Part shown: positions 33,835-42,344 of the stretch, piece after piece
Position numbering within the stretch: the first letter of the stretch is position 1
Layout: each line of letters begins with the position of its first letter
NCBI RefSeq assembly: GCF_905203285.1
Contig: NZ_CAJKVK010000001.1
Coordinates: 16,443 to 80,442 of the forward strand
Origin: an uncultured Succinatimonas sp.
GTDB taxonomy: Bacteria > Pseudomonadota > Gammaproteobacteria > Enterobacterales > Succinivibrionaceae
DNA: 64,000 bases
Direction of reading: 5' to 3'
Notes under the pieces: model-generated
What the model saw: only the letters and a program-made list of their open reading frames with translations
The model's database searches: none
What the model was told of the DNA's origin: nothing
Translations under genes and position numbers: made by a program

Positions 33835-35850
33835 TTATAGCAGTCCCTTTAACATATTAAGTCCTCTATCAAGCATCATATCGCTTTCTTCTTTATCAAT
33901 TTTTTTAGGAGCCCCTAAAAATTCACGCGCAAGATCTTCCTGCGGCATTTCGGCGATAAACCGGCTGGGCTCATTTGCAGTTGCTTCACGTCCTCTTTTT
34001 CTTTCGCGGCAATAGGTAATGGTAAGCTCTACTTTTGCGCGAGTTACTCCTACATAAGCAAGGCGTCTTTCTTCTTCGATGCCGTTTGGCAGATCAAGGC
34101 TGTTGCGGTGCGGGAGGATCCCCTCCTCCAAGCCGATTAGAAAGACGTACGGAAATTCAAGTCCCTTGGCCGAATGTAATGTCATAAGCTGGACAGCGTC
34201 GTTTTCAGATCCGTCCTCATTTTTATCCATCATTTCGCGAAGACCGAGCTTGTCTACGGCTTGCGAGAATAATAAAGGAGGCTCTCCGCGGCGGCCTTTT
34301 ACCAAATCTTCTATCCAGCTCATTAAAGTACGGACATTTTTTATTTTGACGTCAACGCTTTTATCGTTGGCTCCCGTTCCTCTTAGATAGCCTTCGTAAC
34401 CGATAATATCAATAAGCTTTTGAGCAAGCTGCAAATCCTGATGAGTCTTAAGAAGATTTTTTAAGCTGTTATACAGCTCTAAAAAAGATGTAATAGATTT
34501 GTTTTGACTGGAGGAAAGCTTGGCGTAAAGCTGTTTTGAACGTAAAGCAGTATATAGATTTACCGAATACTCCGAGGCAACTGATGCTATGGTGCTTAAA
34601 GTTTCAGCACCGATGCCGCGGCGCGGAATATTGATAATTCTAAGTAGGGCAGCATTATCGCCTTCATTTGAAAGCAAGCGGCACCAGGCGAGGATATCCT
34701 TTACTTCCATCATGTCAAAAAAGCTGCTGCCTCCGGTTATAACGCAAGGGATACGGGCAGAGCGGAAAGCTTTTTCAATGCTGCGTGACTGAGTGTTGCT
34801 GCGATAAAGTACGGCATAATCTCGCCACGGTTTACGGTATAAATAGCGGTGCTTTAAGATTTCAGAAGCGACTCTTTCGCTTTCAGCGTTTTCATCCTGT
34901 ACTTCAATGACGGCAATTTTTTTGCCTTCATCCAAGTTTGAAAATAATGATTTTTTAAATAAGTGCTCATTGTTTTCAATGATTTTGTTGGCGCAATGCA
35001 GAATTCTTCCTGAAGAACGGTAATTTTGCTCAAGCTTAATAACTTTCAGATCAGGAAAATCTTGCGCCAATATGTTGATATTTTCCGGACGGGCACCACG
35101 CCAGGAATAAATAGACTGATCGTCATCGCCTACTACAGTAAAACGGCGTCTTTTGCTTACCAACACTTTTAGCAGTTCATATTGAGTAGTATTTGTATCC
35201 TGATACTCATCGACAAGAACATAGCGAAAATAATTTTCCCATTTGGAGGCTGTTTCCCGGTCGCTTTTTAGAAGTCTTGTGGTTAAAAAAATCAAATCAT
35301 CAAAGTCAGCGGCGTTACAGGCTTTAAGGTAAGCTTGATATTCTTCGTAAAGAGAAGACAGCGTTGTCTTCGGTACTATGTCTTGAGGGGTTTTTAATTC
35401 ACCTTTCCATAAAGAAATTTGCTGCAGTGCATCAAAAATGCAGTCTCGCTCGGATTTACCGTCAAGCATTAAAGGGTAATTTTCTCGAATAAGATCGCGC
35501 ACGATTTTAAATTGATCAGATTCGTCAAATAAGGTGAAATTGCGTTTAAGCCCGACTTTATTATGTTCTACGCGCAAAATGCCGAGGCCTAAAGAATGGA
35601 AAGTTGAAATCCAGATCTCTTTTGCAGATTCCTGACCTAATTCCTGAGCTACTCGTTCTCGCATTTCCGCCGCGGCCTTATTGGTAAAAGTGACAGCGCA
35701 GACGGTTTTTGCAGGAAGTTTATGTCCGGTTATCAGGTTAACAATTTTGGCGGTAATTACTCGGGTTTTTCCGGATCCGGCTCCGGCTAAAACCAGACAT
35801 GGCCCGTCAATATAAGTGACGGCCTGCTGTTGGGCATCGTTAAGTCGCAT
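33835..35850 (-). CDS. rep: ATP-dependent DNA helicase Rep
   Basis: Superfamily 1A 3'-5' helicase that helps forks through blocks and restarts them. The 671-residue protein reads MRLNDAQQQAVTYIDGP, Walker A LAGAGSGKTRVI, VDEYQDTN (motif II), GDDDQSIYSWRGA (motif III) and QNYRSSGRIL (motif IV), then LMTLHSAKGLEFPYV and RLAYVGVTRAK. The match is to Rep rather than UvrD. The gene starts one base after the stop of the primase-like gene, so the two are translationally coupled, which is not the E. coli arrangement. Confidence 0.95.
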   Translation of the reverse strand: MRLNDAQQQAVTYIDGPCLVLAGAGSGKTRVITAKIVNLITGHKLPAKTVCAVTFTNKAAAEMRERVAQELGQESAKEIWISTFHSLGLGILRVEHNKVGLKRNFTLFDESDQFKIVRDLIRENYPLMLDGKSERDCIFDALQQISLWKGELKTPQDIVPKTTLSSLYEEYQAYLKACNAADFDDLIFLTTRLLKSDRETASKWENYFRYVLVDEYQDTNTTQYELLKVLVSKRRRFTVVGDDDQSIYSWRGARPENINILAQDFPDLKVIKLEQNYRSSGRILHCANKIIENNEHLFKKSLFSNLDEGKKIAVIEVQDENAESERVASEILKHRYLYRKPWRDYAVLYRSNTQSRSIEKAFRSARIPCVITGGSSFFDMMEVKDILAWCRLLSNEGDNAALLRIINIPRRGIGAETLSTIASVASEYSVNLYTALRSKQLYAKLSSSQNKSITSFLELYNSLKNLLKTHQDLQLAQKLIDIIGYEGYLRGTGANDKSVDVKIKNVRTLMSWIEDLVKGRRGEPPLLFSQAVDKLGLREMMDKNEDGSENDAVQLMTLHSAKGLEFPYVFLIGLEEGILPHRNSLDLPNGIEEERRLAYVGVTRAKVELTITYCRERKRGREATANEPSRFIAEMPQEDLAREFLGAPKKIDKEESDMMLDRGLNMLKGLL

Positions 35851-35851
35851 A

Positions 35852-37786
35852 TTAGTAAATGGAGAATTTCTGATCTCGTCCTAAAAGATCATAGGTAAAG
35901 AAACTAAGATCGTTTTTATCATTCATCGAAACTTCAATGTTTTGAAGGGCATAGGCTTCAGCCGTAAGAGTTTCGTTTTCATTGCACAGGCTTATAAACG
36001 GCGTTTTTAATTCAGCGCTTAATGAAGAAAGGTTCATTAAGCAATTTCTAAGTTCTGATGAAGTTAACCCGGTTAAATCTATTATCGGACAGAAATTCTT
36101 TTCTCCCTGAAGATATAAAGCTCCGACCGCTTCTTCAATAGCTTGCGGCAGATCGTCCGTGTTTTGGATTTCAAGAAGTTTAGCTCGATTCCATGGAGCA
36201 AAGACAGCTCCGTCATCATAATGCTCACGGCGTTTTAACAAGGAGCAAACCATATTCCATTGTTCTTTGGTACCGACGTAAATAATGCGCATGTCGGTTT
36301 GGACTTTGGCACTGATTATTTCAGCGACAAGCCGCTTTAAGATCACGCTGCGTCCTGACAAGGAGTAAAGGCATGGGGATAATTGCAGGGAATACAAAGC
36401 AACTGCGGATAATACCGGAGAGTACGTTTTAGGCTGCAGCGGAACGGTTTGCAAAGAAAAAGATAAAAGACGTTCAAGATTATTAAGTCTTGTAAGCAGC
36501 GTTTCTCTATCTTTGCACAAGGCCTCATTCGGATCTTTATAGGGAAAAGCAAGATTGATGCGCTTAAACGGGATATGCATATATTCAAGGCCTTGAGCCA
36601 ATGAAGCTGCCGCCTCAGCGCCGGCCTTGTCGTCATCAAGAGCTATATAAAACATTCTTTCATAGACAGGATGTTCTTGAATGTAGTCAAGGAGCTTACG
36701 GATATTTGAGACTCCGCCTAAGCTTACGGCACTATAGCCCAATGTTTCGATACTTAAAGCGTCAAATTCGCCTTCGGTGATAAAGATCATGCCGGGTTTA
36801 TCTAAAGCATTTTGATTAAAAATTCCGGCAGATCCTTGTTTCCTGATGCGATCTTTACTGCGTGAATCGGTATTTCGCGCCATATAGGCAGTTTCGCTGT
36901 AAGGAATAATTACTGCCTGCCAGACGATTTTATCTCCGGTTCGCGGATCGATTCCGGCGGTGAAATCATTATCAAAACCAAGACGGAATTTTTCTGCTAC
37001 CGTTTCTGAAATTCCTCTTAATCTGAAATAGTCGGTTTGTAAACGGCGGCTTGCGCATTGCTTTAAATATTCTGTGTAATTGTGTCTTACTTCAGTTCTG
37101 AAATCCGAAAAGTGGCTGTCGCTTTGTCCAAAAGTGTTTTTGTTTCCTGATCCGATAGCGTTAAAGTTGTCTCTTACGCCAAAAACAGCGCCTTGAGTAG
37201 GGTGAAAGGAGCTGCGGGCTGAATTGTTAAGATCTTGAGAATCGTCATTTAGCGGATCAAAATTATGGAATAAAGGATCATTTTCGTCTCGTTTGTGGAT
37301 AGAAAAATCATTAAAAGGAACAGTATTTGCCTTATCGTTTTCATCACGAAAATTACTGTCGGCAATACCGAAGCTTACGGGACCGGGAGTTTTTCCTGAG
37401 GTAAAATCAAGATTGTCATCTGCTTCGTCATTATCATGAAGTCTGAAGTCGTTTTGTTTTTCTTGTCCGCTAAAATCGTCGTTAGCTTCAATAAATTCGT
37501 TATCTCCGGTGCTTAAAAACAATTCACAGGCTTTATCAAATTGATCTTTAAAATCAGAAAGACCGAAGTCCAGACCGATAATTTCGAAAATATCGTAGGT
37601 TGCATTACAGCTAAAGCAATGAACGGTTTGATTCTTCGGGTTATAGCTCATGCTCGGATGGATATCTTGATGATTAGGATTCAAGCAGCGAAAAGGAGCA
37701 TTAATATTAATGCCTTTGTTGCGCAGATACTCAGGAAGTTGTGTTTTAAGATATTCTTTGGTTTTGGCAAAATCGTTGTATAACAT
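35852..37786 (-). CDS. Primase-like protein: CHC2 zinc finger plus TOPRIM, with degenerate C-terminal region
   Basis: A 644-residue protein. Residues 30-75 form a DnaG-type zinc finger (Cys34, His39, Cys57 and Cys60 in CLNPNH and HCFSC). Residues 95-225 are a disordered Asp/Asn/Phe-rich linker. The TOPRIM domain carries FITEGEFDALSIETLGYSAV and YIALDDDKAGAEAA. The last 200 residues lack a Walker A motif but may be a decayed RecA-like fold. The TOPRIM_N catalytic part of DnaG is not obvious, so this is not the cell's main primase. It is coupled to rep and follows tcdA; phage- or plasmid-type primases are the closest kind. Confidence 0.75.
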   Translation of the reverse strand: MLYNDFAKTKEYLKTQLPEYLRNKGININAPFRCLNPNHQDIHPSMSYNPKNQTVHCFSCNATYDIFEIIGLDFGLSDFKDQFDKACELFLSTGDNEFIEANDDFSGQEKQNDFRLHDNDEADDNLDFTSGKTPGPVSFGIADSNFRDENDKANTVPFNDFSIHKRDENDPLFHNFDPLNDDSQDLNNSARSSFHPTQGAVFGVRDNFNAIGSGNKNTFGQSDSHFSDFRTEVRHNYTEYLKQCASRRLQTDYFRLRGISETVAEKFRLGFDNDFTAGIDPRTGDKIVWQAVIIPYSETAYMARNTDSRSKDRIRKQGSAGIFNQNALDKPGMIFITEGEFDALSIETLGYSAVSLGGVSNIRKLLDYIQEHPVYERMFYIALDDDKAGAEAAASLAQGLEYMHIPFKRINLAFPYKDPNEALCKDRETLLTRLNNLERLLSFSLQTVPLQPKTYSPVLSAVALYSLQLSPCLYSLSGRSVILKRLVAEIISAKVQTDMRIIYVGTKEQWNMVCSLLKRREHYDDGAVFAPWNRAKLLEIQNTDDLPQAIEEAVGALYLQGEKNFCPIIDLTGLTSSELRNCLMNLSSLSAELKTPFISLCNENETLTAEAYALQNIEVSMNDKNDLSFFTYDLLGRDQKFSIY

Positions 37787-37788
37787 TT

Positions 37789-38520
37789 TTAAGCCTGTTT
37801 AACTATTTTATTTAAAAGCCAAGAAGCCATCAAAAGGCCTGCTGAAGCGGTTACTGCCATTGCGGCTCCGAATTTGGGCAAGTCAGAAGCTTCCTTATCT
37901 GAATAAATGGGAGCTTCAGATGAATACGTACAGAAGACATCCATTTTTTCTCCGTTTTTAGGAAAATTATAGTGGCGTCTTAATTCGGTTCTAAGCCTTG
38001 AAATTAATGCGTCTCCATGGGCATTTGCGATATCGTCGATTTTAAGTTTGCCAGGATCGACTCGTCCGCCTGCACCTCCTGAGACAATAAAAGTTTTATT
38101 CTTTTTATAAAGATAGTCAACTAAAAAAGCTTTAGCTTGCAGATCGTCAATGGCATCTGCAATAAATTGCGGACAATCTTTTAGGATTTCAGGAATATTT
38201 TCCTTTGTAAGCGTTGTTTCAACCGTATGGATTTTTATTTCGGGATTAATAGTAATAAGTCTGTCTTTTAATGCTCTGACTTTATATTGATTTAAAGTTA
38301 AATCCGTAGTGTGCAATTGTCGGTTGGTGTTGCCAAGCTCAATAGTATCAGGATCTATTAAAGTTAAAGTTCCAACTCCTGAGCGGCAAAGCGCTTCAGT
38401 AAGCCAAGAACCGACGCCGCCGCAGCCAATGACCATGACGTGGGCAGTTTGTAATTTTTTAAAACCTTCTTCCCCGTAAAGAGCGCGGATCCCGCGAAAA
38501 CGTACAGATAATTCGTGCAA
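37789..38520 (-). CDS. tcdA: tRNA threonylcarbamoyladenosine dehydratase
   Basis: An E1-like ATP-dependent enzyme that closes t6A37 to cyclic t6A in tRNA. The 243-residue protein has the nucleotide motif VIGCGGVGSWLTEAL, LIDPDTIELGNTNRQLH, ADAIDDLQAKAFLV and GGAGGRVDPGKL, matching E. coli TcdA. The TTG at 38520 is chosen because AGGA lies eight bases upstream and LHELSVRFRGIRALYG aligns with the family start; a TTG at 38565 would add 15 unmatched residues. The primase-like gene follows after two bases. It acts downstream of tsaC at 2463. Confidence 0.9.
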   Translation of the reverse strand: MHELSVRFRGIRALYGEEGFKKLQTAHVMVIGCGGVGSWLTEALCRSGVGTLTLIDPDTIELGNTNRQLHTTDLTLNQYKVRALKDRLITINPEIKIHTVETTLTKENIPEILKDCPQFIADAIDDLQAKAFLVDYLYKKNKTFIVSGGAGGRVDPGKLKIDDIANAHGDALISRLRTELRRHYNFPKNGEKMDVFCTYSSEAPIYSDKEASDLPKFGAAMAVTASAGLLMASWLLNKIVKQA

Positions 38521-38585
38521 AATGAATATCCTTGTAGTGCTATTGACTTGTGAGCATTTTAACAAAAGATTTTTGAGAACTTAGC

Positions 38586-38613
38586 TTCACAAAGCGAAAT
38601 ATCCTGATATAAT
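38586..38613 (+). promoter_or_regulatory. Sigma-70-type promoter of the tRNA pair
   Basis: TTCACA (38586-38591), a 16-base spacer and a perfect TATAAT (38608-38613) lie about 30 bases before tRNA-Arg. No discriminator analysis was possible. Confidence 0.75.
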
Positions 38614-38643
38614 GTGCAAACTTGACAACCGAATGTATCGAAC

Positions 38644-38720
38644 GGTCCCGTAGCTCAGTTGGATAGAGTATCGGTTTCCGAAGCCGAGGGTCATGAGTTC
38701 GAATCTCATCGGGATCGCCA
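38644..38720 (+). tRNA. tRNA-Arg (anticodon CCG)
   Basis: 77 bases with an encoded CCA. The acceptor stem GGTCCCG pairs with CGGGATC. The anticodon stem TCGGT/GCCGA encloses the loop TTCCGAA, giving anticodon CCG. The T-arm is ATGAG-TTCGAAT-CTCAT. It reads CGG codons and is cotranscribed with tRNA-Leu 16 bases downstream. Confidence 0.96.
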
Positions 38721-38736
38721 GTCAAGCTTCTCTAAT

Positions 38737-38821
38737 GCGAAAGTGGCGAAATTGGTAGACGCGCTAGCTTCAGGTGCTAGTACCGCAAGGCGTGAGGGTT
38801 CGAGTCCCTCCTTTCGCACCA
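38737..38821 (+). tRNA. tRNA-Leu (anticodon CAG)
   Basis: 85 bases with an encoded CCA and a long class II variable arm (TACCGCAAGGCGT). Acceptor GCGAAAG pairs with CTTTCGC. The anticodon region GCTAGCTTCAGGTGCTAGT closely resembles E. coli tRNA-Leu(CAG). It reads CUG codons. Confidence 0.96.
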
Positions 38822-38907
38822 CCTTTATTTCCCTGACTTTGATTAAAAGTTTCGCTCCGGAGATTTCGGGGTGTGAAAAACTTTTGTCTTAATTTTAAGT
38901 AAGAGAA

Positions 38908-38937
38908 CTCGGCTTCTTATTTTTAAGTGAAGCCGAG
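38908..38937. terminator. Hairpin between the tRNA pair and the NSS transporter gene
   Basis: CTCGGCTTC and GAAGCCGAG form a perfect 9-bp stem over a 12-base loop. T-tracts are poor on both sides, so it may serve either convergent transcript weakly. Confidence 0.55.
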
Positions 38938-38946
38938 ATAATTTGA

Positions 38947-40332
38947 TTAGATGATATTAAGTTCTGATAAGAACACTAAAAGAATTAAAACCGGTACTAC
39001 AAAGCGTACGGCGAATAAAAATAGTCTTAATCCTTTAAATCTTACCAATCCGTGACTTGTAAGTTCTACCCATAAAGGACGGATTTTAAGCTTCCATCCG
39101 ACAAATAATGCAAAGAATGCAGCAGCAATCGGCAGCATGATCTTGGCGGTAAAGAAGTCAAAGAAATCGAAGATGACCATATCCGCAATCTTAAAGTCGC
39201 CAAGCGGACCCATGGATAGGGAACAGACGCAGCCTAATAAGATAGTGGATACTGATACCATAACCGCAGCTTTATGACGGGAAGGACCGAATGTTTCAGA
39301 AATAAAGGCGGTAATTACTTCATGTAGTGAAATCGTTGAGGTAATGGTTGCAAAAACCAAAAGCAGGTAAAAGAGAACGGGAACGAGCCATGCAAGAATA
39401 GGACTGCCGCTTAAGGCTGAATTAAAGATATTGGGTAAAGCGATAAACACAAGGCTCGGTCCTTGTCCCGGCTCCATGCCTTGGACGGAAAATACCGCCG
39501 GGAAAATAATAATGCCGGCCATAATGGCAACGAAAGTATCCATACAGCCTACGGTAATGGCGGTTTTAGGCAAATTGGCGTCTTTTCTAAAATATGAAGC
39601 GTATGTACATAAACAGCCCATGCCCAAGCTTAAAGAGAAAAAGCATTGACCTAATGCCGACAATACTACTTTTGAATTTATTGCGCTAAAGTCCGGATGG
39701 AATAAGAAATAAAGTCCTTGTTTTGCTCCCGGCATGGTTAAAGCGCTTATCGCCAGCACTATAACGATGATAAACAATGCCGGCATAAAAATTTTAGCTG
39801 ATTTTTCAATACCTTTTTCAACTCCGCGCATGATAATCACGTGAGTGAGAAGCATAAAAATCACTAAAAATAAAATCGGTTTTAACGGATCGGAAACAAA
39901 TTCCATGAAGTTTACGGAAAAGGGATTTGCTCCGCCCGGAGTCATGGTCCCTGCAAGTTCAATAAATGTTCCGGTAACGGCTTCATATAGATACGCAAGA
40001 GTCCATCCGGCTACTACGTTGTAATAAGACAAAATCAAGAAAGCAGCCAATACGGAAAAGCGTCCTAACCATTTCCAATTAGTATTAGGAGCCAATACCA
40101 TAAAAGCGCTTCCGGTATTAGCGCGAGAGTGTCTTCCGATAACGCATTCGGCAAGCATCAAAGGCAAGCCTAAGCAAATTACGCATAGCAAATAGACAAG
40201 AATAAAAGCGCTGCCGCCGTTTTCACCGGCTTGGGTAGGAAATCTCCAGATATTGCCAAGACCAACTGCAGATCCTGCTGCTGCCAGAATGATGCCTAAT
40301 TTGGAGCCGAAACTTCCTCTTGTTGAACTCAT
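38947..40332 (-). CDS. Neurotransmitter:sodium symporter (NSS/SNF) family transporter
   Basis: A 461-residue, 11-12-segment Na+-dependent amino-acid-type transporter. The first helix carries the family hallmark GSAVGLGNIWRFPTQAGENG (16-35), where the unwound helix binds Na+ and substrate. YNVVAGWTLAYLY and the serine/threonine-rich FATITSTISLHEV near helix 8 also fit. Bacterial members such as LeuT, TnaT and MhsT carry hydrophobic amino acids; the substrate here is unknown. It is monocistronic, between two hairpins. Confidence 0.92.
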   Translation of the reverse strand: MSSTRGSFGSKLGIILAAAGSAVGLGNIWRFPTQAGENGGSAFILVYLLCVICLGLPLMLAECVIGRHSRANTGSAFMVLAPNTNWKWLGRFSVLAAFLILSYYNVVAGWTLAYLYEAVTGTFIELAGTMTPGGANPFSVNFMEFVSDPLKPILFLVIFMLLTHVIIMRGVEKGIEKSAKIFMPALFIIVIVLAISALTMPGAKQGLYFLFHPDFSAINSKVVLSALGQCFFSLSLGMGCLCTYASYFRKDANLPKTAITVGCMDTFVAIMAGIIIFPAVFSVQGMEPGQGPSLVFIALPNIFNSALSGSPILAWLVPVLFYLLLVFATITSTISLHEVITAFISETFGPSRHKAAVMVSVSTILLGCVCSLSMGPLGDFKIADMVIFDFFDFFTAKIMLPIAAAFFALFVGWKLKIRPLWVELTSHGLVRFKGLRLFLFAVRFVVPVLILLVFLSELNII

Positions 40333-40349
40333 CGGTAAATCTCCGCACT

Positions 40350-40386
40350 AAAAATAAAAAAAGATGAAGCTTTATTAAGCTTCATC
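40350..40386 (-). terminator. Rho-independent terminator after fldA
   Basis: GATGAAGCTT and AAGCTTCATC form a perfect 10-bp stem over TATT/AATA. On the minus strand it is followed by TTTTTTTATTTTT, 26 bases past the flavodoxin stop. Confidence 0.9.
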
Positions 40387-40412
40387 GTTATTTAAATCAA
40401 AATTTGTTGTTA

Positions 40413-40934
40413 TTAATCTTTTGCTTTAAGACCAAAAGCCGGTCTTATTTGTTCGCACCACTTTTTGATTCGTTCATCTGTAAGATCTGACTGATTATCT
40501 TCATCTATTGCCAGGCCTACGAAGTGGTCATGATCAAGAAGCGGCAGCGGGCTTGTAAAATCATATCCGACAGTCGGCCAGAAACCGATGAATTTTGCGC
40601 CGCGGAATTGGAAAGTTTCATAAAGCATTCCCATGCCGTCAAGGAAGGTATCAGGATAGCCGATTTGATCGCCAGTTCCGAAAAGGGCAACGGTTTTTCC
40701 TTCAAAGTTCATGGTTTGCAGTTTCGGCATGAAATTGTCCCAGTCTTCCTGTAACTCGCCGATACTCCAGGTTGAAGTTCCGATAATCAATTTGTCGTAT
40801 TTGTCCATCTGCTCACCGTCGCAGCAGATATTGTGCAAATCTACATTATCACGCCCTAACTCATTGGCTATTTTTTCTGCAATCATTCCGGTTATTCCGG
40901 TGTAAGTACCATAAAAAAGACCGATCTTATCCAT
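40413..40934 (-). CDS. fldA: Flavodoxin
   Basis: An FMN electron carrier for anaerobic and biosynthetic redox reactions. The 173-residue long-chain flavodoxin shows IGLFYGTYTGITGMIAEKI at the phosphate-binding loop (the usual T-x-T-G-N-T is altered to YTGITG), STWSIGELQEDWDNF with the isoalloxazine-stacking tryptophan, and ALFGTGDQIGYPDTFLDGM. It is monocistronic with its own terminator. No fur gene is adjacent. Confidence 0.93.
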   Translation of the reverse strand: MDKIGLFYGTYTGITGMIAEKIANELGRDNVDLHNICCDGEQMDKYDKLIIGTSTWSIGELQEDWDNFMPKLQTMNFEGKTVALFGTGDQIGYPDTFLDGMGMLYETFQFRGAKFIGFWPTVGYDFTSPLPLLDHDHFVGLAIDEDNQSDLTDERIKKWCEQIRPAFGLKAKD

Positions 40935-41146
40935 AACTTTCTCGACTTTTGTGTAAATGATTTTGGCAATATCAAATTAACTTTTGCTCAAATAACATTT
41001 GCGCTTATCTGATTGTAATTAATTTTCGGTGAAAATGAAATTTGTTGCAAAGCATTATCAAAAATGTAAATTTTTATCTTAATGCGAATTTCTGTCAACA
41101 TCTTTTTGTTAAGTCATGTATCCTATTGCAAAAAAGAGAGGTGGAT

Positions 41147-42289
41147 ATGTCAGATTTCATAGTAAATGAGTCTAAATTTATTGTAGACATGGATGCAAAA
41201 ACGGATTCTTTTTTGTCTGTAGGTGAGATTTTGCCAGACGGCTTGCAAGTTAGCGATATGCTTGATAATGCAGCAGTATGGCAGATATATGCAAGTGAAG
41301 ATAACAGTGCTTTGATTTTGGCTGTAATGCCCGATTTGGCAAAGCGCTGGGTAGCAGAAGGATATATTAAGGAAAGCGCTGTTTTTCATCACGTAAGCGG
41401 CGGCAGAGAAGTTGCTTTATTAATTTCTCCTTCTTCTTTAATTGTTTCTCCGGTCACTGCTGTACGCTTTGACCATTCACAAAATTATGCCCGTTCTTTT
41501 TTCTGTGCATTGTTTAATTCACGTCTTAAAAATCATGAGATTAATTTACGTGATTCGATATTTTTCGAACTTTATGACGTCTTGCTCCCTACATATACTT
41601 TGACGCGTAATGTAGCGGACAAAGCTATTTTTAACAATGCTTCAGGCTTGTCTTTAACTGAAGATTTATCTTCCCCGGAAGATTTAACAGATCCGGGAGT
41701 TTCTTATCCTTATTTACTTAAAATTTTAAGGGATACAGATTGTAATGTTTGTTCCTGCGATCCTTACTTGGTGCAGGGAGAAAGAGTTGACGATTTTTTA
41801 ACCGTTGAAGGAGCCTCGGTTATTACTGGACCTTTAGTTATTCGTGAAAATTTTCAGGTATTTGCTACCGACAGCGATAAAGTCGTTTTACTTATGGAAA
41901 ACGATTTTGCCTTAAGCATGGTTGAGGCGGGACTTATTGAGCAGATGGATTTAAAGTCAGTTCAATTAGGCTTTGGCGTGCTAAGAGCTTTAGTGTTAAA
42001 CCGCCGTTTTGCAGTCGAGTGTTTAGATGACAGACATTATGGCCTTACCGTAAATTCATCTTTAAAGCTCGCTTCAACTATTTACAGAATGCGTGTAAAA
42101 AATGCTCAGGCATCTTTAAACAACGGTCTGTACCTTGAGGAAAAAGGCATAATTTTGGCTAATAATGCTGAATCTAAAGTAAACGACGCAGCTCTGATGC
42201 GTTCTATTATGCTTGAAGGCCCTTTTGCTTTGGCTCCTTTTTCGTATGAAGATATTGATGATGCCGTGACATTAGCATCCCGTCGTTAA
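41147..42289 (+). CDS. Uncharacterised protein with an internal duplication
   Basis: A 380-residue soluble, acidic protein that I do not recognise. Residues 45-74 (WQIYASEDNSALILA...) and 236-264 (FQVFATDSDKVVLL...) align over about 30 positions with one gap: Q46/Q237, A49/A240, D63/D253, A65/A255, V69/V259, G72/G262 and I74/I264. This points to two copies of one domain about 190 residues apart. No signal peptide or membrane segment is seen. The ATG at 41147 follows GAGAGGTGG; a TTG 105 bases upstream lacks a site. It stands alone, with a terminator after it. Confidence 0.85.
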   Translation: MSDFIVNESKFIVDMDAKTDSFLSVGEILPDGLQVSDMLDNAAVWQIYASEDNSALILAVMPDLAKRWVAEGYIKESAVFHHVSGGREVALLISPSSLIVSPVTAVRFDHSQNYARSFFCALFNSRLKNHEINLRDSIFFELYDVLLPTYTLTRNVADKAIFNNASGLSLTEDLSSPEDLTDPGVSYPYLLKILRDTDCNVCSCDPYLVQGERVDDFLTVEGASVITGPLVIRENFQVFATDSDKVVLLMENDFALSMVEAGLIEQMDLKSVQLGFGVLRALVLNRRFAVECLDDRHYGLTVNSSLKLASTIYRMRVKNAQASLNNGLYLEEKGIILANNAESKVNDAALMRSIMLEGPFALAPFSYEDIDDAVTLASRR

Positions 42290-42298
42290 TCATTTAAA

Positions 42299-42331
42299 AA
42301 AATCCCCGCAGCATGAGCTTGCGGGGATTTG
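42299..42331. terminator. Bidirectional terminator between the unknown gene and acrB
   Basis: AAATCCCCGCA and TGCGGGGATTT form a perfect 11-bp stem over a 9-11-base loop, with A-rich sequence on one side and TTTGAAATT on the other. It lies between convergent genes. Confidence 0.85.
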
Positions 42332-42344
42332 AAATTACTTCTCT

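Noticed and set aside
41042..41146. N-terminal extension of the unknown duplicated protein from a TTG
   Set aside because: There is no ribosome binding site before the TTG, while the ATG at 41147 has a strong GAGAGGTGG site.
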